Shown here piece after piece: positions 6,660-7,697 of a DNA stretch of 7,697 bases. Source of the stretch: Thermoplasmata archaeon (GTDB lineage: Archaea; Thermoplasmatota; Thermoplasmata; UBA10834); the NCBI GenBank assembly GCA_013331315.1, contig DUGQ01000059.1, forward strand, positions 5,597 through 13,293, in the 5' to 3' direction. A model generated the notes under the pieces. The model was not told where the DNA came from and did not search any database. It worked only from the letters and a program-made list of their open reading frames with translations. Each line of letters begins with the position of its first letter. The first letter of the stretch is position 1. Position numbers and translations under genes: made by a program.

Positions 6660-7697
6660 TGACCCTCACCTCCGCCGCGGTCGTCGATCGAGCCGAAGGG
6701 GCATATCCTGGAGCACACTCCGCATCCATCGCATAGGCTCTGCGAGATCTCAGCCGAGCGATCATCGTCGTCTATGCTGATCGCGGGACAGTGGAACTGA
6801 CGGACGCATGTGTACGGCCGCTTGCATTTCTCGTGGTCCACTGCCTTTGACGAGATCTTCTCCCCCCGCTTCCTCTTGTTCCTGTCCGAGTACAATGCGC
6901 ACTCTCTGCGGGAGATTATCACGTTCGGCCCTTTCCTGGAGAGGGCGGTCTTCATCTGTTCGATCGTGTCCTTGACATCGTACGGGTCCACGATGGTCAC
7001 ATCCTCTATCCCGAACCCGCGGACGACGTTCTCGAGAACCAGCTTCTTCGCCGGGCGAGCCCCCGCAGTCACGTCCGAACCTGGGTGAGGCTGTTGTCCG
7101 GTCATCGCGGTGACTGAGTTGTCCAGGATGACGAGCGTGAAATCGTCGCTGTGATGGACGGCGTTCACCAGGCCCGGTAGGCAGGCGTGGTAGAATGTCG
7201 AATCGCCGACCATCGCCACCACCTTCTCCTCGACCGCGTGCTGCAAACCCGCGGCGACCCCCAATGCCGCCCCCATGCTCAGAAGGGAGTCACCGTACTT
7301 GAGCGGGGGCATGATGCTCATGCTGTAGCAGCCTATGTCGGTCGCGAACAGCGCCTTGTGCTTCGTCGCCTTTCCTACAGCGAAGTAGGTGGCGCTGTGC
7401 GGACAGCCGGCGCAGAGGACTGGCGGTCTCACCGGGAGATCATCGGGGACTTCGCATTCAGCGGTCAGTTCCGATTCCACCAAGAAGGCCTTTGAGAGTC
7501 CTCGCGAGACAATCGTCTGATCGAACTCGTATGCCCTCGGAAACGCTCCGTCGAGCTTTCCCACTATTCTCGACTTCAATCTCTCCCGCTGGGCGATGCC
7601 TCTGACCTGGAGTTCGAGGACTGGCTCAAGCTCTTCGACCACTGCGACCGTCTCGTGCTCTCGAAGGAAGTCGAGCACCTGCTTTGAAGGGATCGGG
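6656..7697 (-). CDS. iorA: Indolepyruvate:ferredoxin oxidoreductase, alpha subunit, C-terminal part
   Basis: The last 346 residues of IorA (family about 600-640); the frame stays open to the right edge, with visible residues beginning PIPSKQVLDFLREHE, so an internal GTG at 7676-7678 is not the real start. Seen in order, numbering from that GTG as residue 1: VVEELEP (13-19), CAGCPHSATYF (89-99), TDIGCYSM (113-120), and the thiamine-diphosphate/Mg site from GDSTFYHACLPGL (158-170) to ILDN (184-187), followed by TAMTGQQPHPG (190-200). All are typical of IorA. A C-terminal ferredoxin-like domain follows, which normally holds two [4Fe-4S] clusters. Its second motif is complete, CDGCGVCSRICP (316-327). 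The first reads CKRPYTCVRQFHCP (285-298), where the usual second cysteine of CxxCxxC is Pro288. The enzyme acts in the cytoplasm with IorB on aryl-pyruvates. The gene overlaps iorB by four bases and heads the visible operon; its promoter is outside the window. Confidence 0.93.
   Translation of the reverse strand, partial: PIPSKQVLDFLREHETVAVVEELEPVLELQVRGIAQRERLKSRIVGKLDGAFPRAYEFDQTIVSRGLSKAFLVESELTAECEVPDDLPVRPPVLCAGCPHSATYFAVGKATKHKALFATDIGCYSMSIMPPLKYGDSLLSMGAALGVAAGLQHAVEEKVVAMVGDSTFYHACLPGLVNAVHHSDDFTLVILDNSVTAMTGQQPHPGSDVTAGARPAKKLVLENVVRGFGIEDVTIVDPYDVKDTIEQMKTALSRKGPNVIISRRECALYSDRNKRKRGEKISSKAVDHEKCKRPYTCVRQFHCPAISIDDDDRSAEISQSLCDGCGVCSRICPFGSIDDRGGGEGQ
6666..6673 (-). promoter_or_regulatory. 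Shine-Dalgarno for iorB, inside the 3' end of iorA
   Basis: Minus-strand GGAGGTGA, a full match to the archaeal anti-Shine-Dalgarno, six bases from the iorB ATG. It encodes part of the glycine-rich IorA tail (GGGEGQ). It is the clearest ribosome site in the window and is consistent with coupled synthesis of the two subunits. Confidence 0.8.

Noticed and set aside
6656..7678. Complete short IorA starting at the GTG 7676-7678
   Set aside because: The frame remains open upstream to the window edge with IorA-like residues, and the N-terminal pyrimidine-binding part of the family is missing, so this is a gene cut by the window.

Overview
The window looks like a piece of a GC-rich archaeal chromosome. 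Candidate start sites are preceded by archaeal TATA-like boxes (CTTTATAAG, CTTATAA) and by Shine-Dalgarno sequences of the GGAGGTGA type. No bacterial -35/-10 pairs were seen. The gene set is archaeal in flavour: indolepyruvate:ferredoxin oxidoreductase, a DUF1015 protein, a soluble multi-GAF histidine kinase with an SHDIKNFNQ H-box, and a stand-alone ferritin-like protein. The kinase style suggests a Thermoplasmata-like euryarchaeote, but that lineage call is an inference. Base composition looks uniform and I see no mobile element, tRNA, rRNA or CRISPR array.

Layout, left to right. The first third lies on the minus strand. It holds the N-terminal 160 residues of an N-acyl-D-amino-acid deacylase (1-480, running off the left edge), then a complete DUF1015 protein (527-1786) with its own TATA box and ribosome binding site. 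A ferritin-like diiron protein follows (1863-2354). A divergent intergenic region of about 230 bases separates it from a large plus-strand histidine kinase (2586-5063). The kinase converges, with only 9 bases between stop codons, on a minus-strand operon whose transcription order is iorA (partial, entering from the right edge), iorB, then a PhzF-family protein. iorA and iorB overlap as ATGA, and iorB and the phzF-like gene are about 12-18 bases apart.

How the genes work together. IorA and IorB form the two-subunit enzyme that converts aryl-pyruvates (from transamination of aromatic amino acids) to aryl-acetyl-CoA and reduces ferredoxin. The PhzF-like protein is co-transcribed, so a step in aromatic or keto-acid metabolism is plausible but unproven. 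The deacylase and DUF1015 genes are co-directional and 46 bases apart. The kinase has no response regulator in the window.

Most of the window is ordinary metabolism. The most notable details are an IorA whose first ferredoxin motif lacks one of its usual cysteines (Pro instead), a kinase sensor built from three tandem GAF-like repeats, and a perfect palindrome on the presumed TATA box of the ferritin-like gene. I found no convincing new multi-gene system.
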